DNA of 64,000 bases, taken from positions 7,104,967 to 7,168,966 of the forward strand of contig NC_051091.1 of the NCBI RefSeq assembly GCF_901709675.1, read 5' to 3'. The notes beneath the pieces are model-generated. The model was not told the origin of the DNA, did not search any database, and saw only the letters and a program-made list of their open reading frames with translations. Source of the stretch: Syngnathus acus. Its lineage: Eukaryota > Chordata > Actinopteri > Syngnathiformes > Syngnathidae. The position numbers and the translations under genes are program-made. How positions within the stretch are numbered: the first letter of the stretch is position 1; the number at the start of each line of letters is the position of its first letter. Below are positions 1-11,450 of the stretch, one piece after another.

Positions 1-1859
1 ATCATATTTACATGAAGCTTGCTTGTCCAAAGAAGTTACTTTTAGACAATGTCGAGCTATAATGAAACATACTTTTCCTTCATCCCCTTGGCAGGTCCTG
101 TACATTCTTTTTCTTTCTTTCTTTTACACACAATGCACCAACGGCCCCAATTTAAACTTACACTCATGCGATCTGACATGTATACAAAATACCGGGCATT
201 AAGTATTTTTCTGCCTCGTATTGTTTTTCCACATGGACAAACTCAATTACAAGTGCCATGGAAGCCTTTCCTCGGGTTTAGTTGGGGGCGGGGTCAATGA
301 TGGCGTCAATAATGTATACAGCAGGGGAAAATGCATTTGAAAGCACACCGGACAAGCAAAGCAAGTGTCATCTGCTTTATTATCTGTCTACTCCCCAACA
401 TAGTTTTTGTCCCTTTTATTCCCGCCGTACTCGGCCTGTGTTCACTTTCACCTCTTTTAAACTCACCACAGCCACCGAAATCAGACAATCGGAGGACGGT
501 GAAAGCTGCTATCTCACTCCCTGCAACCAGTGCTATACCTCTGACAATAGCCTTGCAATCTGAGCGAAGCAAGGGAAATAAAAGAGTAGGACATGGTTTT
601 AAAGAAGGGAGAATGTCAACTGTCAATCTGGCTGATGCTGGAATCAGCGCAAGCCATCAAACTTGGATCCTAAGAGAAATGGGGAGGGGGGGGGGTGCAA
701 CGAGTGCAGTGTGTAATGAGGGGAAGGGGGAAAAAAAAATGACAGAAGCTTCATTTGGTGGGTTTGAGTTGTCATTGTAGCGCAAAGCTCTCTTCAGCAT
801 CTCGCCATCTTGTGCGATGGCCGGTTTGTGGCTTTGGAGTGCTTGGCTCCCTTTTTGCACGCATGGGAATGGCGCTGAGGTGAACATGAAAGAAAGGCGA
901 TCAGGGCCACCGCTGTTTGTGAGTTTTAACACAGACATCACAAGTTTCCAAAAAAGAGAGAGGGCACTGGGGAGCAGCAGGGAATAGAGCTGTGGAGAAA
1001 GCAAAGTTGCACAGGAGAGGAGGAGGATGTGAGGAAGAGCGGCAGCCCTGTTTGAAGAGCGCTGTTGAAATAAATCAGTATGTTTACGTTCTGGAGGAAC
1101 AAAGTGTTCCGTTGGCAGGAGAGCACTTGTCTGTCCGTTTCGCCTTGCTCTGTTTTTACCTGAGCCTTTTGTGTTTGTGTGTGTGTGTCAAGGACGCTTC
1201 TTTTTGCCAATCAAGTCTTTTGCCAAGGAGCTCGATAGAAAAATGTAACTTGAGAATTGTTGCGTATGACGCTTTGTCATTCACTCTTCTTGTGGAAGTG
1301 GGTTGATTTTGTTGCTGATTGTCATTGTTTTCTTTGGAACTGAATTGCCTTCTTGCATTAATGTAAATTTGATACTGCTCTAATAAGTGACACTAATTGC
1401 TTTTTAACTTCACATGATTTTGAAATTGTTCTGCTTGTCATTTTTCTATCAAGAAAAAAAACATGAAGTGCCTCTTGAAACAATTGTGACAAAATAGAGC
1501 GCACTACATAGATGCCACCAGCAGAGGCGCTAATTAATCATTCTAACATTAACCATGTGATTGATTGGCGTATCAACCTAAGACTTTCCTCATTAAAAAT
1601 CTACACAAAATTAATTGTTAAAGTTGCAGAGCAGGAGCTAAAAGCATCAAATCAAGCAGACAGACAGAAGCTTTTACTGATAGCACAACTTGAGAGTATC
1701 TCAACTTTTCGCCAACGTCGGTGACACCGCCAAGTGGAAGCTATCAAGCCAAAGGGAGCCGCAGGAACCCGTCCCGTATCTGGACCGCTCCGTCTCCTTC
1801 ATTGTCCTCGTCTGCTTCGTCTATCGTTGACCAGACTGCCCAGAGCAGAGAGGAAAAGG
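1..1859. other. non-coding stretch, nothing convincing
   Basis: No gene is supported. An open frame of 149 codons (331-780, plus) has no recognisable domain, a hydrophobic low-complexity start and no splice context, so it is taken as chance. The stretch holds a G10 run at 686-695 inside a purine-rich patch, a short (GT)n at 1171-1188 and an AT-rich segment from 1310 to 1720. Confidence 0.6.
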
Positions 1860-2345
1860 GGTGGGGCGGAGGGGCAGAGAGGCGAGAACGATAGCCAAGT
1901 TTGATTTTATTATCTGGAATGTATCAACTTAATCACAGCTCCATTCTCCCCCGGTCCTCCCCTGGGCTTCTGGAAGACACTGAAGGAAAATTGGAAAAGT
2001 ATCACAGGGCCGGAGTTGGAGACGAGTGGAATGGACAGTCGGAGTGGGGGCTGAGGGTGTAACAGCCATAAAGAGAGAGAGGGGGGAAAGAGATAAACCT
2101 GTTAATTTTTCATGGTCAGGCGGTCATAATCTCAGTGTTGGGTGCCCTCAGAGCCAATTTGAGCATATGTGTGCGTGAAGGAGGAGAGATGGATTGAGCT
2201 TCATTACCAAGACTTAGGGGAGCCACCGACACCCCGCCCCCTCCCATCCCTGCCTGACTTCCGAAATTTATAATAGTCACTATCATAAAGGCGCATTATC
2301 CTCTGATGGGGGACTGTACTTTCTTAAGGCTATAAAAACACTCCA
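1860..2345. promoter_or_regulatory. candidate conserved non-coding island
   Basis: This 480-bp stretch lacks simple repeats apart from a short purine run near 2075 and has mixed composition with TTAAT/AATTTG words. A TATAAAAA box-like word lies at 2331-2338, but no initiator, exon or open frame follows it, so a promoter is not claimed. The texture differs from the repeat-rich DNA just downstream. Function as an enhancer is inference; conservation was not tested. Confidence 0.25.
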
Positions 2346-2542
2346 ACTTAATTTATTTGCCATATATGGCCACAGATAGAAGTAATGAAGTGACAGGAAA
2401 GTGTCGAATCAAGACACAATTTGCAAATGATATAACCACTGGCCTCGACTGACTCAAACAAAGGCATCTCGGCAGCTTTCAACTTCTTCCACTTTCTTCT
2501 TTTATTAAATGGGCTTTTTGGTGCCACAGTGGGAGCATACAG

Positions 2543-2578
2543 CTGTGTGTGTGTGTGTGTGTGTGTTTGTGTGTGTGA
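2543..2578. repeat. (GT)n microsatellite, interrupted
   Basis: About 17 GT units with one TTT interruption, seen directly. Confidence 0.95.
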
Positions 2579-2717
2579 GCAAGGGGCAAGCTCCGTGAAA
2601 TGGTGCAGTGTCAATGACAAAACACCTGGCACTGTTTAAACAACATTTTTCTCCAACATCGGCTCCCTCCGCACACACTCGGAGCTGCTTAATAATGACC
2701 ATAATCAACCATCCTCA

Positions 2718-2756
2718 ACACACACACACACACACACACATACACACACATACACG
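2718..2756. repeat. (CA)n microsatellite
   Basis: CA units with two TA interruptions, 140 bp downstream of a GT tract of opposite orientation. Both tracts generate spurious Thr-His or Cys-Val open frames. Confidence 0.95.
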
Positions 2757-3074
2757 CAGTCTGGCAGCACATGGCCATGTAAGGGGAAAAGCAGTATGTT
2801 TACACTAAAACACTGCTTGTCCGATAGGCTTTAGTGCTCAAGCAGAGTGGGTAGCCTTTTTAACAAGCCTTTTTTTTGCTAAAAAAAGAAGGAAAAATAA
2901 ACAAAACAAGCACACACACATAGCAGCCTTCGTTCTATTTATTTGATTTCCACTGTAAAAATAACTTCCAATTTCCGTGATTAGGTCAAAGTTTCTGCAG
3001 GTTTCAACAAAGGTTTGCACGTGATTGAGATGATCTGACATAAGCAGCTGCCACCATTTCTTCTGCTTGAGGGA

Positions 3075-3124
3075 GTGTGTTTGTGTGTGTGTGCGTGTGT
3101 CCTCCATTGTGTGTGTCTGTGTGC
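3075..3124. repeat. (GT)n microsatellite, interrupted
   Basis: Two GT blocks separated by a CCTCCATT spacer. A further short GT block lies at about 3282-3311. Confidence 0.9.
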
Positions 3125-3472
3125 ATCTGCAGGTCAGAAAGGCAGCATTTGTTCTGCGAAGCCCTATAAACATCTGCGATCCCTTTTAAGGGATTGTTTA
3201 GATTGACCCAACGCAAAAATAAACGTTCTTGAGGAGGCCGGTACACTCCACTGAAAGAGGGATCTCCACTACCAGCATTAAAATGTGTGTGTGTGTTTGT
3301 ATGTGTGTGTTGAGCGTAAAATGACAGGTTCTTTTTTTGGGACTGTTCGGCTGATCACTGGACTCTTTTACGTAAACCTTTTTATGACCTCTAGGCGTTT
3401 TTATTCCCCTTCCACCTCCAACTTCAACATTGTAAAAACTTTCATCCTCCCGCCAAGCGGGGTTACCAAATT

Positions 3473-3536
3473 TACCGTATTTTTCGGACTATAAGGCACA
3501 TTTAAAATCCCTTTTTAAAACTCGCCAGTGCGACAG
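3473..3536 (+). mobile_element. MITE end fragment, 'cggactataaggc' family
   Basis: The sequence begins TACCGTATTTTTCGG and continues ACTATAAGGCACATTTAAAATCC. This is the terminal motif of a short inverted-repeat element family that is very common in teleosts. It resembles, but differs from, the complete element at 14506-14678 (AAGGC here, AAGTC there). No matching inverted end was found downstream before the T22 run, so only one end appears to survive. The right boundary is approximate. Confidence 0.6.
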
Positions 3537-4860
3537 CTCCTTCCTATACCGTGAATAACTCCAGCAGAAACTTCTCCGCCATCTCCTGACTTTTTTTTTT
3601 TTTTTTTTTTTTAAGAACACCCCTCCTCATGCAGGGGAGTTGTTGTGTCTGGGCCGCTAGCAACATGTGGTATATATCAACCCCGGCCGCCACCGCTTTT
3701 CCCTCTCGCTCGCCCTCTCACTTCTTCGCACACGCGTTCTCGCCCACAGGTCTGCCGGCGGAGCGCCCGTCTCCTTGAGAACGTCCATCTTTGAGGAAGT
3801 GGGGTGTCGTCCAATTGTGATTTAGGTCATGGAGAGGCAGGGAAGGGAGGCTTCTTTGCACTTTGTTTATTTGAAGCGGGAGCCATTACTGCTGTCTCTG
3901 CGGCTGTATTTATACACAGACACAGACCAGACGCTCGCTGACACAACTGGACTTGGTTCTGTCTCGGTGTGTCAGAAAGTTCAAGAAAGAAGTGGCTTGC
4001 CGAGGGGGTGTTATTGTATGTGTACAGTGCACGGTAAAGATAAACTGCTGTGATTTGCGTGAGCCTAAAAGAGGAAGGCCCGCTTTGTGAAGTTTTGATC
4101 AGCGGCGCTCAGAGAGATAACATTGAAAGCAGGCCAGTTACTAAATTCATAATTCAGCTAATGAAAGATGTCGAATCAACCGCCGGGTGTAAAATAAGTA
4201 AGCAAGTGCAGATGTGGTATGTGGTAACGGGATGTTGCGTAGGTTTCTGGGGTCCAGGGAGGGTCAAAGATGAAAAAATCTGTGGACCAGGGAGGCTGCA
4301 TTGGGAACAACAACAACAAAAATAATTTAAAGACACATCAATGACTTTGAAGTTGTGGATGTTCAATGTTACTAAAATGAGACGTCACGGGAGTAAGGCA
4401 GTAAACGTTTCATTTATTGGAACATAAGTGCGACACTTTTCTACAAAAGCCATCAAATTTCAAATTGTTTTGTCCCTCCTTATGTAGAAAACTATAAAAA
4501 TATTAGAACACTTATCAAGTTAATCCACAAAAATAAACTGTTAATGTTTTCCAAGACATTGTAAATCACAATTATTTTATTTTTAATTTTTATTTTTTTG
4601 TAGGTTTGACAAGTGTACCTAATTTTGTGGTGTGTGTATGTGTGTGATATATTTTCTGGGTGCTCAATGAGAACAATTATGCAAAGCCATTATGCTGGCT
4701 TAGGCATGTATTGTAGTTACAATTTTGTATTTGACTCTCCAGCATCTCTAAAGGTGACGTTTGTGTGTGCGTTTGTCTGCGTACACGTGTGTGTCTGTGT
4801 GTGTGGACTCGTTGCGGCGTAAACTAGTCCCATGGCGTCTGTTGCCTGTCGGCCATTCCT
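3537..4860. other. non-coding stretch with T22 run
   Basis: Holds a T22 homopolymer at 3591-3612, a pyrimidine-rich, CpG-containing patch at about 3680-3790, and AT-rich filler from 4330 to 4640. A GT-rich patch lies at 4760-4803. No gene or RNA was recognised. Confidence 0.6.
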
Positions 4861-5060
4861 TCAAGGTTGCTGCAGCTTGTAAAAGCCTCGTTAACACAAA
4901 GGCCCGCTCGCATGTTAATTGGCTAATTGACTAATTAATTTTTACATAACGGCGTGCATGGGGAGAAAGGCTGCCTAATTGAAAGTGACTATAGGTTTAA
5001 TTACGTCAAAGGGTTAGGAGGAGGAAGGTGGGAAACTCTGATATATTTGTCTTCTCTTGT
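4861..5060. promoter_or_regulatory. candidate enhancer: TAAT/ATTA cluster
   Basis: Within 4915-5003 there are at least five homeodomain-type cores: TTAATT at 4915, CTAATTG at 4924, CTAATTAATT at 4931, CCTAATTG near 4974 and TTTAATTACG near 4997. They are evenly spaced in otherwise non-repetitive DNA. Such clusters are typical of homeobox-regulated conserved elements in vertebrates. Enhancer activity is inferred. Confidence 0.35.
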
Positions 5061-5239
5061 AATATTCCCTTTTTATTCCAAGCTTTTATAGTTTTGTACG
5101 CTTCCGCCCGTTTACTCGTCTTTTGTCGACAAATAATTGCCTGGCAAGTTCGTCAGGATCACAAACAGTCTGTTGCGTGAGTGCGTGGGCGAAAGATGCG
5201 CAACCAGCCACGGGGGATCCAGTCACAAAGATGGCAAAT

Positions 5240-5600
5240 AAAAGATAAAAGCCGCGACAAAAGTGCCGCTCCATCTCACAAACATTCCTCGTCGGACTGC
5301 GTAAATTCTAAAACTGTACGGAAAGCGCATCAGACACCTCGAACCATCTGTGGACATCTGTTGCACGCCGGCCGGCGTGATCGGTGTGATCATGCATTCG
5401 CATCAACAGTAATCCAAGTCCAATTATTGAACGCGACGGAAAACGGACACACCATGTGAGAATGTGCGAGTGGACGAATGTCTGTTAATTCAATTCCCAT
5501 CCAGCGCTCTCTAAAACGCCACCGCAAATTAAATCGGCCAGGGGAGCAGACGGCTTACAAAGGAAATTAACAATGATGCCGCCTCTGTATTAGGCCATAT
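5240..5600. promoter_or_regulatory. candidate conserved non-coding island
   Basis: Repeat-free DNA with a perfect 16-bp palindrome CACGCCGGCCGGCGTG at 5364-5379, followed by TGATCATGCAT and by TTAATTCAATT and AAATTAAAT words (about 5480-5535). No open frame of note. A palindrome of this length is expected about once per 64 kb by chance, so it carries little weight alone. Confidence 0.25.
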
Positions 5601-5916
5601 GGATTCGCTGCATGTTTGCCGCGTGTGCTCGGCCGCAGTCTCATGCCGTTGTATGCCGAGAGAAAGGAGGGGTGAGAGGGGCACTTTTAATCAAGAAATC
5701 CATTCCACTTTGCTAACCCCCTCTTTGCTTCCTCCTCCTTCTCCTCCTCCTCGCCATGGCGGGCTTGTGCGGAAACACAAGTGCTAAATTACCCTGGAGC
5801 AGTCAGACAAAAACATCTTGTTGGCTTCTAAATTGCTTTGCATGCATGTTAATTGGAGAGAAATCCCTGCAGTGTATTTAGGTTTGCGTGTGCATCGCTA
5901 CTGTATCTGTTTATGA

Positions 5917-5944
5917 ACGTGTGTGTGTGTGCGCGCGTGTGTGT
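5917..5944. repeat. (GT)n(GC)n alternating purine-pyrimidine tract
   Basis: GTGTGTGTGTGTGCGCGCGTGTGTG-type sequence, an alternating purine-pyrimidine tract with potential to adopt Z-DNA. Confidence 0.85.
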
Positions 5945-5959
5945 TGTCGGCCAGCACCG

Positions 5960-6420
5960 GCGAGCTATTATAGCTGCGACGCCTTGCCGAGATTGGGAGG
6001 TTATCTGTTTTTGTTGGTTAATTGTGAAGCTGATAGTATCGAGGGTCCGGGCCAATTCAAGTGGGCTTTCAGCCAAATTACCTCAGTAATCGTCTGTGTT
6101 CAAGTCCCTGCGAGCCCTCGGCTAGATACAGCCTGCAAAAGCCCCCCCAAGTTCATAGCAGAAGGCCAGATCGCGGACCCCCGCTTTAGACAGCTTAGAC
6201 TGTAATTGAAATGATGTTTTTTTCCCCCTACGCAACACGATTGTATTGCTGACAGGCTTTCACCCAAAATTCCATTTGTGGTCAATTTGATCCTGTTTGT
6301 TTTTAATTATTACAGGCAGCTAATGAAGTCAGAGGGGATCTTAACCAAATGATCAGAAATTCCTCCATGTTTCCCCCCTGTTATCTTTGAACCAAGTAGG
6401 CTTTCGAATTGGAGCATGAA
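5960..6420. promoter_or_regulatory. candidate conserved non-coding island
   Basis: Two repeat-free sub-blocks, about 5970-6110 and 6280-6420, are split by a C/T-rich patch near 6140-6230. They carry GGTTAATTG, CCAAATTACC and TTTTTAATTATTACAGG words. No exon is supported even though an acceptor-like TATTACAGG occurs at about 6309-6317. Confidence 0.25.
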
Positions 6421-7780
6421 ATTGTTTGAAACTAGGAGAGTAATTCGTATGGATGGAGTGCATCAAAAAAATAGAAACAAGCAAAACCAAGCCTTGGAAT
6501 TTTGAAATCTATGATCATCGCGTATGTAGAGAAATTTCACAGACTATGACCGGAGATTATTTTTAACTCGCTTATCGTGGCACAGACGTGAGAGACTACA
6601 GTGGCTTTGTTTACATGGACGGCAATAGCCCGACGACTGATGTTATTCACGGTGTGACTGAATTTAGTTACTGCTGAGTTGATCATCGCATCTTACAATA
6701 ACATTCCTGCCCCTGCAAAATATTAAAGTGAACTTGCTCTTCACCAATCCCAACAATCAATTTTTCAATCACAATGCCCACCTCCACTCCTATTCAGCAC
6801 AAAGGATGCAAACATGAAGCATTGATAAGGTTTGGTCAAATTCAAGTTTGACCCACACAACAACCAGCAAGTTTCAAAAAATGACCCAAATGGTTTCCAT
6901 CAACCCTTCTGGTGTTCTTGCTGGACTGGAGGCCAAGAATCACCAGACGCTGACCTCATATCTCGTCCGATATCCCTCACCCACACACAATTCTCTTTTC
7001 TTTCCCTGGAAATCTATTGTGTTTGATTCAACATGTCACTCAAATCAAGCCGCTTCATATTTTGTGTGTGTTTTTCTGACAAGTCGAGACAACACATCAC
7101 TGTCTTCTAGCAATCGTTTAGTTGTTGCTGTCACGTTGCCTCCAAAAGTGTGATGGAATATTCTGCCGCACATCACAAACACATTGTGTAAAGTAGACAA
7201 TTACGCACACACGCATCGGAGCGCAGTGAGAAGCTGCGAGCATGAACACTTAACCCTGGAAAGATTCAATGATGGCGGATAAAAGAGTGATTTGTGTTCC
7301 GCTAAGGGGAAAATGAGTAATCCTATCATTCAGCGTGACACGCAACACAACACGGCGCATCAGTCACAGAGAAACACACACACGAATGCACACAACACTA
7401 AACAGCGCCTATCAGGATGATAAAAGTGCTCGTCACCCGCACGAGGAAGCGTTTGATTTTTCTATTTTCCATGTCATGCATTTGCGCTAAACCTCTTTTC
7501 CCTCCCACTTGCCTCCCCCAGGCATCGCTCCTGACACATATGTGTGCTCGTGTAAATAAGTTAACTAATCTCTGTAAATATATTTATGAGACCTAATACC
7601 TTGTGCGTCATATTTAGCATTCTGAGCAGAGTTACACAGTCTTATGAAGACACATGTGCGCGCACGCACACACACACTCAATTTGGTCCCTTGGTCTTTC
7701 TTTCTTCCTGTCAGGGCATTAATTCTTGCCCATATTTCCATCTGATTATGGTCCGGTTATACCCGCAACTAATTGAACAT
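6421..7780. other. non-coding stretch, weak signals only
   Basis: Mixed, mostly AT-rich DNA. Short CA-rich patches occur at 7370-7400 and 7655-7680. A TAAT/GATA-containing patch at about 7250-7350 may belong to a regulatory island. No gene, RNA or transposon was recognised. Confidence 0.5.
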
Positions 7781-8000
7781 TAAATATAAAGAAAGTTAAT
7801 GAAAATGTCCTTTACTCTCGCCAAACTAGGCCTGAGAACGCATTTATTAACACAAATTAATCTTTTCAGGGGAAAAGATATATGCGCAGTTTGCCGTGCT
7901 CATGGAGGACCTAAATTATGGCACCTCGTTTAAAGCGGGATGGTTAGATAACAAATTCTATGTTGCTTTTGCTCACATTTAAACATTCCGGGAAGACGTG
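7781..8000. promoter_or_regulatory. candidate conserved non-coding island
   Basis: AT-rich but non-repetitive, with AGTTAATG, ATTTATTAACACAAATTAATC and GGTTAGATAAC words. These are homeodomain and GATA-type cores. Assigned on texture and motif density alone. Confidence 0.25.
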
Positions 8001-8660
8001 CAGGTTGGTTCTGGGATACCGAGAATTGATGTTTTGCTTGAGAATTATCAGAATTAGCAGGAAATGTTTCAGTCTTTGTTAATTCATCATGAGAAAAAAC
8101 AAACATTTTAATCGACTGATGACAAAACCGCCAAGATGGACATTTCTGTTTAATTCATCATTGATCTTCTCAATACCAATGCAATAAAACGGATCCGGTC
8201 CCAAATTGGTCAAAAGAAGGCTTAACTGACCCAATATGTTTACACTTCATAAGACAAACCCTATCCAAAAATAAAAGCCTCTCAGTCATTGAACTTTCGT
8301 CTGGAGTTTTGAATAAAACATATTTCGCCAAGTTAAAAAGAAAACTGTCCGCAGCATTAAGCTCAAATCTGCACTCAATTGTCTTGTTAGTCTCACTCCA
8401 TCTGTGCTTTCCCCTTTGGAAAAAGCTTCCTGTGCAGTCGGCTCCAGCAGCGCTCGGCGGCGCCCGCTGAGCGCATGGCCGGTAGATAGTTGGATGCGCC
8501 GGAAAAAGGAAAAACCAATGAATGCTTGGATGTTTTTATTCAGATGAAAGGAAGAATTGCAAAGGCATTTATTTTGTCCATAATCCCACTAAAAAGCCTT
8601 CTCCATTCCCGCAACCCCCCCCTCTGGCTTCCCGAGGCTCCTCACATTAGCATCTCTTCT
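8001..8660. other. non-coding stretch, nothing recognised
   Basis: AT-rich filler, then a short GC-rich patch (8440-8490, containing GGCGGCGCCCGCTGAGCG). A 63-codon open frame starting at 8490 has no recognisable domain and is treated as chance. Confidence 0.5.
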
Positions 8661-9420
8661 GGACAGCGATGGGTTAACTAACCCATTTAAGGGGAACCGC
8701 CGAAAACAATACTCGGAACCCCGAAAGACAATGGCGATGCCTCTCTCCTCCGTATTTGTAATTTAACATCAAAAGGCTCCTCTCCGAGCGACCTCTGAGA
8801 GCCCGCATCTCTTTAATGAAGCGCCCCACCCCCCTTAATCACATTCAAATTGGTTAGTGTTCAGAAAATAGAAATATGTATTAGATAGCAATAAATTTTC
8901 ATCATTGGCTAAGCCTGCTTCTTAATTGTCCTGTCCCAAGGCTTGGGAATTTCATTGTTCGTTAGGTGCTTAAGTCCCCCATCTCATTCAGTCTCTCTGA
9001 CATTACTGCTGAGGGCTCTAATGCCCAACTAATTTGAATGGGGATTTACATGATAGAGCAGGGAGCATTAAAATGTGGACGGGAGAGAAGAAAAAAAGAA
9101 CAGGGGGAAAAGGGGAAATGGCTGCTTTCACTTAAAAAGTCACTTTGTTCAAAGTCAAATGACAGTGTTTAAAGATGCTCCATCGCGCTCTCCTCAGGAT
9201 TTCGGACAGCGGTGCCAAGTTTAATGGTTCGTTATCTTGGCCCCTCTGAGGCTCGCTCTGGCTCTCTTACCCTCTGATGCCAAGCATGCTCCTTTGGCAC
9301 CCTGCCGTTTCAGAATATACATCGCTTTAGAGTGACTTTGAATTATAAAACACCTTTAATGCCCCCCACCCCGTGCCCGCAGCCGTCGTGACCAGAGGCG
9401 CTCAGATATTTAAGCTCGTC
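8661..9420. promoter_or_regulatory. candidate cluster of conserved non-coding elements
   Basis: A 760-bp block with almost no simple repeat. It contains TTTGTAATTTAACATC (8755), CATCATTGGCTAAGC (8900), CTTAATTGTCC (8921), CCAACTAATTTGAATGG (9026), an AACAGGGGGAAAAGGGG purine patch (9099) and CAAGTTTAATGGTTCG (9216). Non-coding words are dense and open frames are scarce. This is one of the longest such blocks in the window. No target gene can be named from it. Confidence 0.4.
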
Positions 9421-10690
9421 TGTTTGTACATCGGCACGTCCTATGCTAGTTATGGAAAGATCTCAGGAAGCCCTAGATCGAAGGTCGTTGCATTGAAAAT
9501 AAATGACCACCACGACTAAAAGGAAATGTAGCAGAAAATCACTTTTTATCATTTCTTATTTGAAATATGGTAAATATCAATTGTAAAAAAAAAAAAAAAA
9601 ACCTCACTGATTGTTGAAACCAGAGCACCCGAAGAAAATCAACCTATCAGAGACAGAAGCAGAGACTGACGGGTTTCATTCGTTTGGCGTGCACGCTCAG
9701 GCACCGCTAAACACTTTTACGATCATGGATATGTGAATGGCCATTTTTGAGAATCGCGCTTGAGCACGTAAATTTGGAGTGTGGCTCTGGTCAGACTCTC
9801 AACATTTGTGAGGCTACATTCAAATCTTGCTATTGCAAACTCTGGCTGTTGTTCATGTTCACTCACCATCAGGTTTAATTTGACGCTACACTTTGAATTA
9901 ATATTGTCTATTATAAATTTTGTTCCGAAAAATCTTTTATATTAGTGCCATAATTCACGGTCAGGAAGGGATCACCTATTGTTTCATTTGCTAGTACTTC
10001 CTCCTACACTTTGCAAATATTCATCTTAGAAGAGTGCCACAAAAAATGTGTTGAAGCTAACAAATGTACATGCTAAATAGTTGAAGCATGGCGCCATTAG
10101 TTGTGATTGAAAGCTAATGGATTTGGGTCAACCTCAGCAAGTCCCGTTCATATGATTGTTGTTTGTCCCAGTTGTGTCAAGGGACCAACTTACCTCTTAT
10201 CGTTAGCTAATAATAACCTTAAGACCAGAAGTAAAACACGGAATTATCCCATCATGTCACAACCTCATATTTACCACAACATCGGCTTTTTGTTTTCCTA
10301 ACGTTCTGCCTACGTTTCGCTACTCTGCATCTCGAATTTCTCATAATTAGTGTAATCTTCTTTGACCCGCTTGTCACCTGCGATGACAAGAGGTTGCCGA
10401 GGGTCGCAACTAATGAGAGAGAAGGCTTGACCTTACACATTGAGTCATCCCGCAACAAAACACACAATAGTGCGGTGAAATCTTGCAAAAGAAGAATGGC
10501 TCGTTACTTAATTACCTTTCAGTGTTGACAGTGGACTTTATTATTATGATTCAAAAGGATTCTTTTTTTTTTTGGGATAAAATTTGGTGGTCCCAAATAA
10601 TATCAGCTGCCACATGACCAATTAACTTTACATCCTTTTTTTTTTTTTGCAACCCTCGAGTAAATCAGACTTTAAGTGTCCTCAGTCAAA
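9421..10690. other. non-coding stretch with homopolymers
   Basis: AT-rich DNA with an A16-17 run ending at 9601 and T runs near 10563-10574 and 10638-10650. No gene or transposon was recognised. Confidence 0.55.
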
Positions 10691-10870
10691 TGACGAGATT
10701 CAGAGTGTGAAGGGTTAACTTCGGTAATCACCTCTATTGATCTGTGTGTGTTAGAGGAAAAATTTCTGGTTCCAGAGCAGCCAGCCATGAATGGTTATTG
10801 ATCCCATCATAAAGAGCCTCTGTCTCTTGAGTGTACGGCTCTTTAGGTAATCACTGATGCCCGTTGTTCT
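10691..10870. promoter_or_regulatory. candidate conserved non-coding island
   Basis: Repeat-free block in which the word GGTAATCAC occurs twice in the same orientation, near 10724 and 10846, about 120 bp apart. It also holds GGGTTAACTTC and TTATTGATCCCATC. TAATC is a paired/bicoid-type homeodomain core. Function is inferred from motif repetition only. Confidence 0.3.
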
Positions 10871-11330
10871 ATTTTTATGGCCCTCTGACCGCTTCATATC
10901 TTACACCTGTTCTCGTTTTGCTTTTGATATTTTTCAAACTAAGCACAATCCAGTATCCCCGATATAGTTCCCATTTGGTTATTTCTTCCCTACAAAAACA
11001 GGACCTGTCAGTAGCCTACTTGTTTCTCTGTCACATATATTCATCTATTCACTCTCAAATATTTTTGGAATCGATTATACCATCTAATTTCCCATCGAAT
11101 AATCGGATGAATTTTTTTTGTTTCAAAATGTTTTACAAAATAATTTTCTCAATTTCTCAGTAACCTATTATTGTTATTTCATCCTAAAAATATAACTAAC
11201 CAACAATTAAACTATTACTCCATTATTAAAGTTATTACAATTTTGATCGTCAAATAGCTGTCGATTAATCGATTTATGTTCACAGATCTAAATTTAACAT
11301 ATTTTCTATTGCTAAGCTAATAGATTCTGC
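10871..11330. other. AT-rich stretch, possible old transposon
   Basis: Strongly AT-rich. The word TCGATTAATCGATTT near 11262 resembles ends of degenerate DNA-transposon relics, but no element boundary can be drawn. Confidence 0.35.
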
Positions 11331-11450
11331 ATTCTAGACGACTGCTGTAAATGATTTGCTTCACTCTGGCTTCGGACTGCCACCACTGATAGCTCTGAGC
11401 TCCCAACTTTATCAGCGTGATAAAGCTTAGCTGGAGCCTGCATTAGAAGC
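11331..11450. promoter_or_regulatory. candidate element with palindromic GATA site
   Basis: Contains CTTTATCA-GCG-TGATAAAG at 11407-11425, two GATA cores facing each other with a 3-bp spacer, inside repeat-free sequence. GATA-family zinc fingers can bind such paired sites. An 8-bp arm palindrome can also occur by chance in 64 kb. Confidence 0.25.

Noticed and set aside
2331-2338. TATAAAAA as a promoter
   Set aside because: No downstream exon, initiator or CpG context; common in AT-rich DNA.
5364-5379. Perfect 16-bp palindrome CACGCCGGCCGGCGTG as a special site
   Set aside because: About one palindrome of this length is expected by chance in 64 kb; no flanking symmetry.
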